From an uncultured Ignavibacteria bacterium (GTDB lineage: Bacteria; Bacteroidota; Ignavibacteria; SZUA-365), in assembly GCA_913061095.1 (NCBI GenBank), contig CAJXVM010000002.1, forward strand, positions 62,001 to 126,000: a stretch of DNA of 64,000 nt, given 5' to 3'. Positions 25,267 to 34,949 of this stretch are shown here, piece after piece (the first letter of the stretch is position 1; each line of letters starts with the position of its first letter). The notes below the pieces were generated by a model. It did no database searches. It was not told the origin of the DNA and worked only from the letters and a program-made list of their open reading frames with translations. A program made the position numbers and the translations under genes.

Positions 25267-28254
25267 ATGCGTATTCTGATATCGATTGCAGTGCTGTTCG
25301 CGCTGGCCGGCACGGCCACGGCGCAGGACAGCGTGGACGTGACCTTCCGCTACTTCCCGACCGGCAGCCCGAGCATCGTGCATCTGCCGGGCGAATTCAA
25401 CAACTGGGCGGATAATTCCAACGGGATCATCAATCCCGATTCGCGATGGACGATGGACAAGCAGTCCGACGGGAGCTGGACGAAAACCGTCCGCCTCGAG
25501 GTCGGTGGCGGGTCCGGTCCCGGCGGCTCCTACCAGTACAAGTTCAACGAGGGCGGTAACTCCGGCGGCTGGCTCTCCGATCCGCTGAATCCGCGCACCT
25601 ACGACTCCTTCGAAAACAGCATCGTTCATGTGCGGCGGCCGACGGTATTCCACGTGCAGCCCCTGCCCGGCGCCATTGTGCGCACGGCAACCCCCGAACT
25701 CGTTGCCGAGGTCTTTCCCGCCGTCGGATCGAGCATTGACACTGGAGCGTCGCATATTCTCATCGACGGCGTGCGACTCTCTTCCTTCGGATCGGCCTAT
25801 GATCCCGCGACGGGATACCTGCGCTTCACACTTCCACCGCTCCAGGACGGCGAACATTCGGTCGTCGTGGTCGGCGCGGAACCGGGAGACCACAGCAGCA
25901 GCGACTCCACCGTCTTCATCGTACAGGCGGCGCCGATGCAGTGGCTGACACGCAGCAATCCCCACGTGTACAGCGAACAGGTGCGGATTGACGGACGCCT
26001 CACCGATACCACGATCACCGACGTTATCGTCGTGCGCGACGGCAGCGACAGCACGGCCGCCGACCGCACGGGCGACCTGTTCAGCATCACCGCCACGCTG
26101 CTCGAGGATGACAATGTCTTCCGCGCATACGGGATGAAGGACGGTGAGAGCGTCTCCACACAGGATCTTATCCTGCATCGCATCGTCGATCACACGCCGC
26201 GTCCCATTATTCAGCTCGGCGTCTCAGGCGGTACGATCAATCTCAATGCCGCCGCGAGCACCGATCCCGACGGCGATCCCCTCGACTTCCGCTGGGTGTC
26301 AGAGGACGCTCTCAATCCCGAAGCACTGAATGTCGACCAGACCGGTCCGGTGATATCCATCCCCATCCCTTCCACGCCGGGTGAATACTTCATCCGCCTC
26401 GAGGCCACCGACGATGATCAGAATTCCGCCTACGCGCGCAATTACATCACCGTGCCGGAAGCGGACGGCACACCGACGCTTTCGCGCCTCAACGGCAATC
26501 CCTCCTGGGTGCGGGACGCCATCGTGTACGAGGTGTTCGTCCCGGCCTTTTCGAGCGACGGCGATCTGCAGGGCGTGATCGACGGCATTCCCCACATGAA
26601 ACAGCTGGGCATCAACACGCTGTGGCTGATGCCGATCATGGATAATCCCGGCAGCATCAATTCCTTCAACGGCGGATACAACATCATCGATTTCTACGCC
26701 GTGGATGAATCCATCGGCACGCTCACGGACTTCGACCGTCTCGTGGATTCCTGTCACGCCAACGATATCCGCGTCATCCTCGACATCACACCGAATCACG
26801 TCGGCGGTTCGCACCCCTGGGTGAATGACATCCGCGACTGGGGCGATTATTCAATCTATCGTCCCTTCATCGAGAACCGCGTGATCGGCGGTGACCGCGG
26901 ACTCGGGCAGTCGGTCGTGGAGGAAAACAGCTATCCCCTTTACGCGCGTTACTCCAACTGGACGCTGGCGAACCTGAACCTCGCCAACATCGAAACGCGC
27001 GAAGCCATGATGGATGTGTATCGCTACTGGCTGGTCGACCGGCGTGCAGACGGTTTCCGGCTCGATGTGTACTGGGGACCACAGAACCGATACGGTGAGC
27101 AGACCTGGTGGCGGCCGTTCCGCGAGGAAATCAAGCGCATCAAACCCGAGGCCTTCATCCTCGGGGAGACCGACGGCACCGGACCCGGCAGTGAAGTGAA
27201 CTATGCCGACGGCGGCGGCGCGATGGATGCCGGGTATGACTGGAGCTGGTACGGGGAGATCAAGTCCACACTCAGCGGCGGCGGCATCGGGGCTCTCCAT
27301 GACCGCACGTCGAACTACTCTCCCAACGAACGCTACAATCATTACTCCGGCGCGAATGCGCATTATTTCCGCTTCCTGGAGAATCACGACGAGGAGCGAA
27401 TCGCACAGATCTTCAGCAGCAATGTCGATCGCACGAAGCCGGGCACCGTGGTGATGATGACCGCGCCCGGCATTCCGCTAATCTATGCGGGACAGGAGGT
27501 CGGCTGGCAGGGCCGCAGAGACCGCATCGACTTCACCTTTCCGCCGCGCGCAGATCTGCTTCCTTTCTATGCGCAGCTCGTGTCGCTGCGCAGTGAGTAT
27601 CCGTCGCTGCGCTCCCCGTTGATCAACCGCGTGCAGAACGGCACTTCGGGCGTGTACAGTTTCCTGCGTCCCTTCACGGATCAGAATTTCATCACGGCCG
27701 CCAACTTCCGCGACGTGCCGGTGTCGGTGACGCTCAACATCGTGCAGAGCGACCTCGACGTCAGCAAGCCCCTGGAACCGGGGCGCACCTACTACCTGAA
27801 CGATATGAGCGTAGATTCGACCTTCCTGGTCACCACAGAACAGCTCGCCTCGTTCAGCTTCGATCTCGAGGCGTTTCAGTCGCGGATTTTCCTGTTTTCC
27901 GACAGCGCGCATTTTCCCGTCGTGACGAGCGTGCATTCACTCGATGATGCCGCGGCCGGCGACTACGCGCTGGGACAGAACTACCCGAGTCCCGCACCCG
28001 CGGGCGGCGTGACGACGATCGATTACAGGCTTGGCGGTATTCCGGGCAACGGACACAACGTGCATTTCCTGATGTACGACCAGCTCGGACGCGAAGTGCT
28101 GCGCAGCGCCTCGCTGCAGCGCATGGCCGGTGCACACAGCCACCCGCTCGATCTCGGCACACTCCCTGCGGGACAGTACATGCTGCGCATGATCGCGCGT
28201 GAGCTGAGGACCGGCGAGGTTACGACGATGGTGAGGGGGATTGTGGTGCGGTAA
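25267..28254 (+). CDS. T9SS-exported GH13 alpha-amylase family enzyme
   Basis: A 995-residue secreted glycosidase. A signal peptide (MRILISIAVLFALAGTATAQ) leads to a CBM48-like starch-binding domain (HLPGEFNNWAD, YQYKFNEGG, about 25-115), a beta domain, and the GH13 barrel from about 415 (DAIVYEVFVPAFSSDGDLQG, LDITPNHVGGSHPW). Catalytic residues are visible: Asp600 in DGFRLDVYWG, Glu634 in ILGETDG and Asp708 in ENHDEE. A C-terminal beta domain (about 790-880) and a sorting domain (LGQNYPSPAPAGG, YDQLGREVLRSASL, LPAGQYMLRM) follow. It should act outside the cell on alpha-glucans. It stands alone; no sugar uptake genes are adjacent. Confidence 0.92.
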   Translation: MRILISIAVLFALAGTATAQDSVDVTFRYFPTGSPSIVHLPGEFNNWADNSNGIINPDSRWTMDKQSDGSWTKTVRLEVGGGSGPGGSYQYKFNEGGNSGGWLSDPLNPRTYDSFENSIVHVRRPTVFHVQPLPGAIVRTATPELVAEVFPAVGSSIDTGASHILIDGVRLSSFGSAYDPATGYLRFTLPPLQDGEHSVVVVGAEPGDHSSSDSTVFIVQAAPMQWLTRSNPHVYSEQVRIDGRLTDTTITDVIVVRDGSDSTAADRTGDLFSITATLLEDDNVFRAYGMKDGESVSTQDLILHRIVDHTPRPIIQLGVSGGTINLNAAASTDPDGDPLDFRWVSEDALNPEALNVDQTGPVISIPIPSTPGEYFIRLEATDDDQNSAYARNYITVPEADGTPTLSRLNGNPSWVRDAIVYEVFVPAFSSDGDLQGVIDGIPHMKQLGINTLWLMPIMDNPGSINSFNGGYNIIDFYAVDESIGTLTDFDRLVDSCHANDIRVILDITPNHVGGSHPWVNDIRDWGDYSIYRPFIENRVIGGDRGLGQSVVEENSYPLYARYSNWTLANLNLANIETREAMMDVYRYWLVDRRADGFRLDVYWGPQNRYGEQTWWRPFREEIKRIKPEAFILGETDGTGPGSEVNYADGGGAMDAGYDWSWYGEIKSTLSGGGIGALHDRTSNYSPNERYNHYSGANAHYFRFLENHDEERIAQIFSSNVDRTKPGTVVMMTAPGIPLIYAGQEVGWQGRRDRIDFTFPPRADLLPFYAQLVSLRSEYPSLRSPLINRVQNGTSGVYSFLRPFTDQNFITAANFRDVPVSVTLNIVQSDLDVSKPLEPGRTYYLNDMSVDSTFLVTTEQLASFSFDLEAFQSRIFLFSDSAHFPVVTSVHSLDDAAAGDYALGQNYPSPAPAGGVTTIDYRLGGIPGNGHNVHFLMYDQLGREVLRSASLQRMAGAHSHPLDLGTLPAGQYMLRMIARELRTGEVTTMVRGIVVR

Positions 28255-28287
28255 GGAATTCACAGACCACTGTGCGGATCCAGCAAG

Positions 28288-28350
28288 AAGTACAAAGAGC
28301 AAAGTGCAAAGTCTTATCGGATCAGACTTTGCACTTTGTACTTTGCACTT
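28288..28350. terminator. Long hairpin built of heptamer repeats, between convergent genes
   Basis: A 27-base arm (28288-28314) pairs with 28324-28350 with two mismatches around a 9-base loop. The arms consist of GCAAAGT-type 7-bp units, and one extra unit plus TTTT follows. It sits between the amylase gene (stop 28254) and the leftward DUF3078 gene (stop 28418), so it probably works as a two-way terminator. Confidence 0.65.
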
Positions 28351-28417
28351 TGCACTTTTCCATTCCGATCAGTCTCGCATGCCTTGCTCGATACCGCGGA
28401 ATGGACAAACAACGTGT

Positions 28418-29290
28418 TTACAAAATCGAGTACCGCAGCCCGAGCGCCAGCGCCTGCTTGACCTGCGTGCGGCGGGTCTGGGCGATTTCGTGCACGAGCA
28501 GCACGTTGAGCGACACGTTGACGTAGTCGTTGACCTTGGCGGTCAGCGTATTGTCCCAGCGCACGTCCCACACGTCGAGCTGGTCAAAGGCGGAGAAGAG
28601 ATTGAGCTGCGAAGTGTACATGATGTTCTCCATGACGGTGAACTTCACGCCTGTCGCAGACTCAATACCCGTCTGAAAACGAAAATCCTCCACTTCATTT
28701 TCCGTGTCGGGATCATCCGCGTATCCGTATTCCGCTGAAGAGAAGGTCTCCTTGAAGGCGATACCGGCCCGGGTGAAAAACGACTCACCAACCGAGTAGG
28801 TAAAACCGGCGGACTGTATCAGGTACAGGGGATCGAAGGTTCCTGACGACAGCGTGCGGATTTCTTCACCGGTGTCAGCGTCTTCCGTCACAGTGTAGCC
28901 GTCGTCGAACTGGGTGCGCAACTGGTTGGCAACGTAGGGATCGATTTTCCAGCCGATGTTGCGTGAGTAAAGACTCTCCCAGAACAGTTCGTCCTCCGAC
29001 TTCTCAAAGTCCGAATCTCCGAGTTTTGTCTTGCCGTAGGTGATTTTCAGGGAGTTGTTCCATTTCCAGTTCGGCTGCTTGTACAGGAATTTCCCGTTCG
29101 TGAGAAATGTCCATGCCACGGTGTTCTCTCCGCCCTGTGTCCAGTTGTGCAGACTGACCTGCGTGAGATTCAGTCCGGCCACGAGCGAGTTGTGCCAGCC
29201 GTCTTCCAGTTCCTTTTTTTCCTCCTGCGCATGCAGGGAAATCGCGCCGGCAAGCATGAATGCAATAACGAACATCGCGAGTTGCTTCAT
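28418..29290 (-). CDS. DUF3078 domain protein, outer-membrane barrel-like
   Basis: A 290-residue exported protein with a signal peptide ending AGAISLHAQ. The DUF3078 pattern of Bacteroidota is clear: WHNSLVAGLNLTQVSLHNWTQGGENTVAW, then NGKFLYKQPNWKWNNSLKITYGKTK and KSEDELFWESLYSRNIG. Alternating strands with aromatic girdles to the last residue (ALALGLRYSIL) point to an outer-membrane beta-barrel. The domain's function is not established. GAGG is 9 bases before the start. It lies 223 bases downstream of the ABC permease gene on the same strand; that gap shows nothing I can name. Confidence 0.85.
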   Translation of the reverse strand: MKQLAMFVIAFMLAGAISLHAQEEKKELEDGWHNSLVAGLNLTQVSLHNWTQGGENTVAWTFLTNGKFLYKQPNWKWNNSLKITYGKTKLGDSDFEKSEDELFWESLYSRNIGWKIDPYVANQLRTQFDDGYTVTEDADTGEEIRTLSSGTFDPLYLIQSAGFTYSVGESFFTRAGIAFKETFSSAEYGYADDPDTENEVEDFRFQTGIESATGVKFTVMENIMYTSQLNLFSAFDQLDVWDVRWDNTLTAKVNDYVNVSLNVLLVHEIAQTRRTQVKQALALGLRYSIL

Positions 29291-29513
29291 GATGTGATCC
29301 TCTGTTTTATGATGGATGGCTCTGATCTCTTTAAAAACCTCGGCGATCGTGCAGGACGCGACGGGAAGCCTAACGGTGGCTGCCGGGATGTGCTTCTTTC
29401 CGCAAACATGCAGCGATGCGAGGGAATCAATCTGCTCGGCGGCTTATGCGGCCATCCGCCGTGCAGTGATGGATACTGACCCAGGAAAATAACACACCCG
29501 GAAGGGAAAAGAT

Positions 29514-31151
29514 TCAATGACCGAACTGCAGGAGGCGGGTCTTGCGACGCACGCGCTCGGCGGCGACGCGTTCGAAAACAAGCGTCATTGCGGCGAGCGC
29601 GAGCAGGGTAATTCCCGTGGCGACCGCGGAAGGATAAATCAGATAGGCGAGGATATTGATGATCACGGTCATGACGATCGCGGCGATGATGATGCCGATG
29701 AAAATATGCGCCGTCCGTTCGCCCTTCCGCACGGGACGAGAGAACGGCAGGTGGGGATAGATCATCACCAGTGTCTGCAGAATCAGGTGCGAAAGCATGC
29801 TGAGGATGAAGACGTGCAGCACGACATGCTGCAGGGATTCAAAGTAAAACAGGAACAGCACGCCGAGCGCAAGAACATAAGGCAGGATGAAAAACACTAC
29901 GAGCACGTCCTTGACGGCCAGCACGATGCGACCCTTGTCCGACGGCGTCGCATGAAAGATCCACGAGGCCTGCCACGAGTCGCTGCGACCGAGCGAGGCG
30001 AGCAGCAGCACCGGGAAGAAGGCCATGGCGAAGTACAGCAGGTTCGTTTGCTCCACGTGCAGGGCCGGATTGACAAAAGGATCCGCCATTCCGTCGCCAC
30101 CGCTGAGTCCCGCAATGAGATACAGAATGGTCAGCGGCACGATGGCGAGAACAGACATGCGGAATTTCTGATCGTGCTTGAACTGATTGCGCACGAGCAG
30201 GGCCGCCGCTCGCGCTTCGTTGCGGGTGAACATCGGCAGGGACACCACGCGCGTCGGACGACCTGTCCCGCGCCTCTCCCCGCTCTCGCTGAGCCGTGCG
30301 ATCATGCCCGCGTACTCCAGCGACATGGTTGCATACGCATATGCGAGCAGAATACCCGTGATTGCAAATCCCACAAGCACCGATGCAAAATCGAACCAGA
30401 TGTGACCGCCCTCGAGGAGGCACATGAGGCTGGAAAACCAGGTCGGCGGCAGGGCCAGCATCCAGGTCTCATGCGTGAGCTGGACGTTCGACACGACTCC
30501 CGCATTGAACATCGAGGAAAACAGGATACCGCTGCCGTAGAGCATGAACGACAGCACCAGTTGCAGGTAGGAAAACGCACGGCGCAGCCGATGTGGATGT
30601 ACCCAGCGGAGCATGTTGACGTAGAGGAAAACGATGCCCATCGCGGTGAAAACGGCGGAGACGGCAATGCCCGCAGTCGCCATGACAGCGAGGACGGGAC
30701 GAAATCCGTCGACGAACATGAATACCGCAACCGGAACCGCACCGACGGCGGCGGCGATGACACCGACGTACACAAGCATGTTCGCAAGCCGCGAAGCGAA
30801 ATACGTGCGTGATGAAACCGGTCGGTGGGCGAGCATGTGATAGTCTTCCGGCGCGATGACCACGGACTGGAATTCCACCAGAATGGACGAGGCAACAGCG
30901 ATCATTACGACACTCATCACGACCGTGCCGGAAAAAAAGATGTTGCCCGCGGTGAGGATGATGAAACTCAGCATCAGTCCGAGGAAGCCGTAAAAAACAG
31001 CGATCTGCCAGAGCCCGGGGAATCGGCGCTTGTTGCTCTTCCGCCGTGTTGCGAACAGGCCCGTACGAAAATCGATACGGAGCGAGGTGCGCAGCAGAGC
31101 ACGGAACTGCTCCGGCTCGATGTCAAGCCTGCGCAGGATGCGGTCTGTCAT
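29514..31151 (-). CDS. ABC transporter permease, ABC-2 like
   Basis: A 545-residue polytopic inner-membrane protein with roughly twelve hydrophobic helices, including WQIAVFYGFLGLMLSFIILTAG, VGVIAAAVGAVPVAVFMFVDG and FILPYVLALGVLFLFYF. The N-terminal cytoplasmic part (LDIEPEQFRALLRTSLRIDFR) is typical of large exporter permeases in this phylum. The start ATG overlaps the TGA of the ATPase gene, so the two are translationally coupled and make one exporter. The substrate is unknown. A charged loop ESGERRGTGRPTR (about 285-297) divides the protein. Confidence 0.82.
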   Translation of the reverse strand: MTDRILRRLDIEPEQFRALLRTSLRIDFRTGLFATRRKSNKRRFPGLWQIAVFYGFLGLMLSFIILTAGNIFFSGTVVMSVVMIAVASSILVEFQSVVIAPEDYHMLAHRPVSSRTYFASRLANMLVYVGVIAAAVGAVPVAVFMFVDGFRPVLAVMATAGIAVSAVFTAMGIVFLYVNMLRWVHPHRLRRAFSYLQLVLSFMLYGSGILFSSMFNAGVVSNVQLTHETWMLALPPTWFSSLMCLLEGGHIWFDFASVLVGFAITGILLAYAYATMSLEYAGMIARLSESGERRGTGRPTRVVSLPMFTRNEARAAALLVRNQFKHDQKFRMSVLAIVPLTILYLIAGLSGGDGMADPFVNPALHVEQTNLLYFAMAFFPVLLLASLGRSDSWQASWIFHATPSDKGRIVLAVKDVLVVFFILPYVLALGVLFLFYFESLQHVVLHVFILSMLSHLILQTLVMIYPHLPFSRPVRKGERTAHIFIGIIIAAIVMTVIINILAYLIYPSAVATGITLLALAAMTLVFERVAAERVRRKTRLLQFGH

Positions 31152-31918
31152 CAGACACGCTCCAGAGCGGCCAGAAAGTCGTCTGAGAGTTCACCCACGT
31201 CCCGGATCCCGGTGATGCGGCTGAAGGCATCCTCGAATGAAGCTGAGTCTGTCTCGCGCGTGATACTCTCCGATGTGCCGGAAATGATCTGCTGTCCCTT
31301 GTCGACGATGATGATGCGCGTGCAGATGCGTTCGACGACCTCGAGAATATGTGAACAGAAGAAGATGGTCTTTCCCTGCGCGGCGAGTTTTTTCAGGAGT
31401 TCCTTCACCACCATGGCCGCGTTCGCGTCGAGTCCGTTCAGCGGTTCATCGAGGAAGAGCACGTCGGGACTGTGCAGCAGCGCGGAGGCGATGAGCACTT
31501 TCTGTTTCATGCCCTTCGACAGTTCGGAGAGCCGCTGGTCGCGCGCATCGAGGATGCCGAAAATATCGAGAAGATCGTTGAATCGCGATCGGGCCATCTC
31601 GGGATTGAGATGATAGAGGCTTGCCACGAAATCGAGATACTCCGCGGGAGTGAGTGTCTCGTACATCGCCCCGCTCTCGGGGATGTATCCGATACGCCGC
31701 TTCACCTCAATCGGATCCCGCTGGATGTCGAAACCGGCGATCTCCGCCGTCCCCTGCGTGGGCTGCATCATGCAGGTAAGCATTTTGACGGTGGTGGACT
31801 TCCCCGCACCGTTCGGACCGAGAAAGCCCAGGATTTCCCCGGGCTCCACGGTGAGTGTTACATGGTCGACCGCCGTAAAATCGTCGAACCGTTTCGTGAG
31901 GTCGAGAACGCGGATCAT
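31151..31918 (-). CDS. ABC transporter ATP-binding protein
   Basis: ATPase partner of the downstream permease, 255 residues. All motifs are standard: Walker A GPNGAGKSTT (about 37), Q-loop, signature LSKGMKQKV, Walker B LFLDEPLNGLDANAA and switch FFCSHILEVVE. The C-terminal helix (SFEDAFSRITGIRDV) is as in exporter ATPases of the CcmA/NatA type. I took ATG 31918; a longer TTG start at 31951 would run into the preceding gene. It lies 10 bases after the propeller gene and overlaps the permease gene, giving a three-gene run. Confidence 0.9.
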   Translation of the reverse strand: MIRVLDLTKRFDDFTAVDHVTLTVEPGEILGFLGPNGAGKSTTVKMLTCMMQPTQGTAEIAGFDIQRDPIEVKRRIGYIPESGAMYETLTPAEYLDFVASLYHLNPEMARSRFNDLLDIFGILDARDQRLSELSKGMKQKVLIASALLHSPDVLFLDEPLNGLDANAAMVVKELLKKLAAQGKTIFFCSHILEVVERICTRIIIVDKGQQIISGTSESITRETDSASFEDAFSRITGIRDVGELSDDFLAALERV

Positions 31919-31928
31919 GCGATGCGCA

Positions 31929-33749
31929 TCACTCCCAGTCGCAGCGGACAATCGTTCCGTTGTGTCCGACGACCCACTGCAGTTTGCGCGTCATGGCCTT
32001 GACCGACATCAGTCCGACGTCGGCGACACGGTCCATCTTCGTCCACGTACGTCCGCCGTTGTTGCTTATCAGCACGGTACCTTCAGGACCAACGGCCATG
32101 CCGTTGAGTTCATCCGAGAAGTCGACGTCGGCGATCGGGAGGAAAAGCTTCGTGCGTCCTCTTCCCCAGGTGAGTCCGCCGTCATCGGTGAAGAGAATCG
32201 TTCCGCGCGTACCGCTGACCCATCCGGTATTCTTGCTGACGAACATTGGACTGAGCAGATCGATGTTACTGTCTTCGAGGAAGGTGAGATCGATCTTGTC
32301 CCAGTTCAGGCCATCGTCACAGGAACGATACATGGTGCGCTTGTCGCCCACGACCAGCCAGCATGCCTCACCGATATAGGTGACGCCCTGCATGCGCACC
32401 TGTTCGGGCAGCATGAATGACGTCCATGTCACGCCGGCATCGGTCGAGCGCCAGGCATGACCTTCATTCCCCACGGCAATCGCCACGCCAGCATCGTTCG
32501 CGTCGACGCTGTTGATGTTGAAATTCTTTCCCTGCTGCACTGCAGTCCAGCTCAGGCCGCCATCGGCGGTGCGTGCGATATAGCCGCCGAAGCCGACCGC
32601 GAGTCCGGTCATCTCACTGAACATGGCGATGTCACTGAGTTCGATCGCATCGGAAACGGTTACTTCCGTCCATGTGTCGCCCACGTCAGAAGACCGCTGA
32701 ATCGTTCCGTCACTGCCAGCCACCCAGCCGGTGCTGCCGTTGAATTCGATCTGGTAGTAGGAAGACCGCGGCCCTTTTGAAACGCTGGTCCAGGTATCAC
32801 CCCAGTTTTCGGAGCGCAGAAGCGTGCCCTCGACACCGAGCGCGATGCCTGTACCGTAATCGCTGAAGGAAACATCCATCAGATCCCTGCTGGTACCGGA
32901 CGCCACCTTGTTCCAGGTTTCTCCCGCATCCGTGGTCTTGATGATGACGCCGCCCTTCCCGATGGCCCAGCCGTCCTTGTCTCCGACGAAGTACATCGAA
33001 ATCAGTGTCACACCGGTGCCGGTTTCGATCATATCCCACTCCTCGCCGCGGTTGGTGGTTTTCAGCATCAGGCCGTTCCCGCCGCAGATGAAGCGCACGC
33101 GATCATTGACGTAATAAATGTATTCGGGGTTGCCCGGCAGATCGAAATCCTTCTTGATCCAGGAGGTGCCGCCGTTGGTCGTTTCGAGGATGAGTCCGTT
33201 CCATCCCATCGCCCATCCGCGCTTGCTGTCGTCGAAATAGATCGAACGCAGGAAGAACGGTTCGCTGTATGATTTGTCTATCCAGGTCTCACCGCCGTCG
33301 GTGGTGTGAAGAATCAGGCCGCCGACACCGCAGGCCCAGCCGACCTCGCGGCTGAAAAAATTGATGGCATAAACGCGCTTGTTGGTGCCGGTGTTCTGGC
33401 GCTGCCAGGTTTTTCCGCCGTCGGTGGTGCGCGAAATGATGCCGTTTTCTCCGCAGGCCCAGCCGTACTCGTCGTCCCAGAAGCTCTGGTCATGGAAGGA
33501 AATCGTCGTGTTGCTTTCGGTCAGATCCCAGGTGATGCCGTCGTCGGTGGAGCGGATAATGCGCCCCTGGTCGCCAACGATGACGATGTGATCAGCCGCG
33601 GGCCGCTGAATGCTGTTGTTCGTGACACCGTGGGGAAGCGGATTCTTCCACGTCCACGTCTGCGCGGATAGCGACATGGCGCAGAGAAGAACGACGGCCA
33701 GTGTCATCATCATGCTGCGTGCGGGGGCTGAAGCAAAACGATCTCTCAT
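31929..33749 (-). CDS. Secreted YCF48-like beta-propeller protein
   Basis: A 606-residue exported protein. I prefer ATG 33749 (GAGGA 9 bases upstream) to 33764. The signal peptide is MMMTLAVVLLCAMSLSAQ. At least a dozen repeats follow the pattern W-x-x-G-x-x-G-x-I-x-x-T-x-D-G-G-x-T-W (for example GWACGVGGLILHTTDGGETW, GWAMGWNGLILETTNGG), as in YCF48/HCF136 and Vps10-like propellers. There is no sorting domain; it ends QWVVGHNGTIVRCDWE. Its gene is first in a leftward run with the ABC ATPase and permease. In plastids YCF48 helps photosystem assembly; in this phylum such proteins are usually surface or periplasmic and of unknown role. Confidence 0.82.
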   Translation of the reverse strand: MRDRFASAPARSMMMTLAVVLLCAMSLSAQTWTWKNPLPHGVTNNSIQRPAADHIVIVGDQGRIIRSTDDGITWDLTESNTTISFHDQSFWDDEYGWACGENGIISRTTDGGKTWQRQNTGTNKRVYAINFFSREVGWACGVGGLILHTTDGGETWIDKSYSEPFFLRSIYFDDSKRGWAMGWNGLILETTNGGTSWIKKDFDLPGNPEYIYYVNDRVRFICGGNGLMLKTTNRGEEWDMIETGTGVTLISMYFVGDKDGWAIGKGGVIIKTTDAGETWNKVASGTSRDLMDVSFSDYGTGIALGVEGTLLRSENWGDTWTSVSKGPRSSYYQIEFNGSTGWVAGSDGTIQRSSDVGDTWTEVTVSDAIELSDIAMFSEMTGLAVGFGGYIARTADGGLSWTAVQQGKNFNINSVDANDAGVAIAVGNEGHAWRSTDAGVTWTSFMLPEQVRMQGVTYIGEACWLVVGDKRTMYRSCDDGLNWDKIDLTFLEDSNIDLLSPMFVSKNTGWVSGTRGTILFTDDGGLTWGRGRTKLFLPIADVDFSDELNGMAVGPEGTVLISNNGGRTWTKMDRVADVGLMSVKAMTRKLQWVVGHNGTIVRCDWE

Positions 33750-33989
33750 GATCAAAGTCCTCATGTTGAATTAGGCGATAGCAACGGATCAATGAAAAAT
33801 ACGCCGAGCAATGCGAAAATGAAAACGCGGCGACCCGATTCACGGCATGTTCAGTAAGGAGCGCGGCTCCAGCATCCCGCAGCGGGCCCCGACGCCGAGG
33901 CTTTCGTTTCACAATCTGCGCGCTTCGGTGTATTTTGAATGATGCACATGCATGACATGCATCGATTCAACGACCAGGTCAGCCGTCCC

Positions 33990-34949
33990 ATGCGCAGGGT
34001 GCTCGCATATCTCGGGTTTTTGTTTTCCATCCTCCTCCTCGTGGGCTGCGTTCCCGACACGGAGCAGAACAGGCCGACAGTGGTCACCAGCATTGCACCG
34101 CTCGGTGACTGGATCCGCCAGGTGGGCGGCGAGCATATCAACGTCGTGGTCATCGTACCTCCGGGTGCGAGTCCCCACACCTTTGAACTGCGTCCCCGGC
34201 AGCTCCGTGCGGCCAGCGACGCACGTCTGGTCGTGCTGATGGGAGCGGGGCTTGAGTACTGGGACGAGGAACTGCTCGCCAATCTCGGAGAGGATACACG
34301 GATTCTGCGTCTCAGCGAAGGGCATGAGCTGCTGCAATCCGGGAGGCAGGATGACGACGGCCCCACAGGGCTCGACCGTGACGGACACGATCACGACGGG
34401 CACAATCATGACGGAAACGAACACGACGGACACGACCACAGTGCGGGGAATCCCCATCTGTGGCTTGATCCCGTCTTTGCGCGACATGCCGTCGGTCGCA
34501 TCGCCGCCTCCCTTTCCGCCGTGCTGCCCTCGCTCGACACTGCGTTCACGCGACGCGCCGATGCGTATGCCGCCGAACTGGCGCTGCTCGACCGCGAGAT
34601 CTCCCGGCGCATGTCAACGCTGCGCAGGCGCAGCTTCATCGGGGATCATAGCTCGTGGGTATACTTCGCCAGACGGTACGGCCTCACACAGGAGGGAGTG
34701 ATCGAGGCCACACCCGGACGCGAAATATCCGCACGTGCGATGAGCGATCTCATCGAGCTCATGAAGCGTCGGCAGGTCAGTGCCGTTTTCGCCGACATCC
34801 GCAAATCCAGCAGTGCCGCGGATGTCCTCGCCGAGGAGACCGGTGCGAAGGTGGCGCTGCTTGATCCCATTGGCGGCGAGCAGACCGCAGAAGAGTACGT
34901 GCCGCTCATGCGCTACAATCTTGACGAAATGATGCGGGTGCTGCAATGA
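33990..34949 (+). CDS. znuA: Zinc ABC transporter substrate-binding lipoprotein (ZnuA-like)
   Basis: A metal-binding lipoprotein of the cluster A-I family. Start 33990 gives an ordinary lipoprotein signal (RVLAYLGFLFSILLLVGC, Cys at residue 20). An upstream ATG at 33939 would add a His/Met-rich MMHMHDMH leader. Metal ligands are visible in GASPHTFELRP, GNPHLWLDPVFA and GDHSSWVYFARRYG, with an acid in FADIRKS. A His/Asp-rich loop (DGHDHDGHNHDGNEHDGHDH, about 132-151) separates the first two, a mark of zinc rather than manganese binders. The stop overlaps znuC. I see no convincing Zur box upstream. Confidence 0.9.
   Translation: MRRVLAYLGFLFSILLLVGCVPDTEQNRPTVVTSIAPLGDWIRQVGGEHINVVVIVPPGASPHTFELRPRQLRAASDARLVVLMGAGLEYWDEELLANLGEDTRILRLSEGHELLQSGRQDDDGPTGLDRDGHDHDGHNHDGNEHDGHDHSAGNPHLWLDPVFARHAVGRIAASLSAVLPSLDTAFTRRADAYAAELALLDREISRRMSTLRRRSFIGDHSSWVYFARRYGLTQEGVIEATPGREISARAMSDLIELMKRRQVSAVFADIRKSSSAADVLAEETGAKVALLDPIGGEQTAEEYVPLMRYNLDEMMRVLQ

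Noticed and set aside
29310-29420. Cyclic-di-GMP (GEMM)-like riboswitch on the + strand
   Set aside because: Short stretches (AAAAACCT, GGACGC, AAGCC, GCCGGG) recall the class, but the conserved GCAAACC core and tetraloop are absent and no + strand gene follows.
29517-30812. 431-codon frame antisense to the ABC permease gene
   Set aside because: The product is His/Arg/Glu-rich without family features, as expected of a shadow frame in GC-rich DNA; the permease on the other strand has clear helices and an overlapping ATPase gene.
33905-33990. Zur-type operator upstream of znuABC
   Set aside because: No convincing AT-rich dyad of the Zur kind could be seen; control by zinc is expected but not shown by the sequence.
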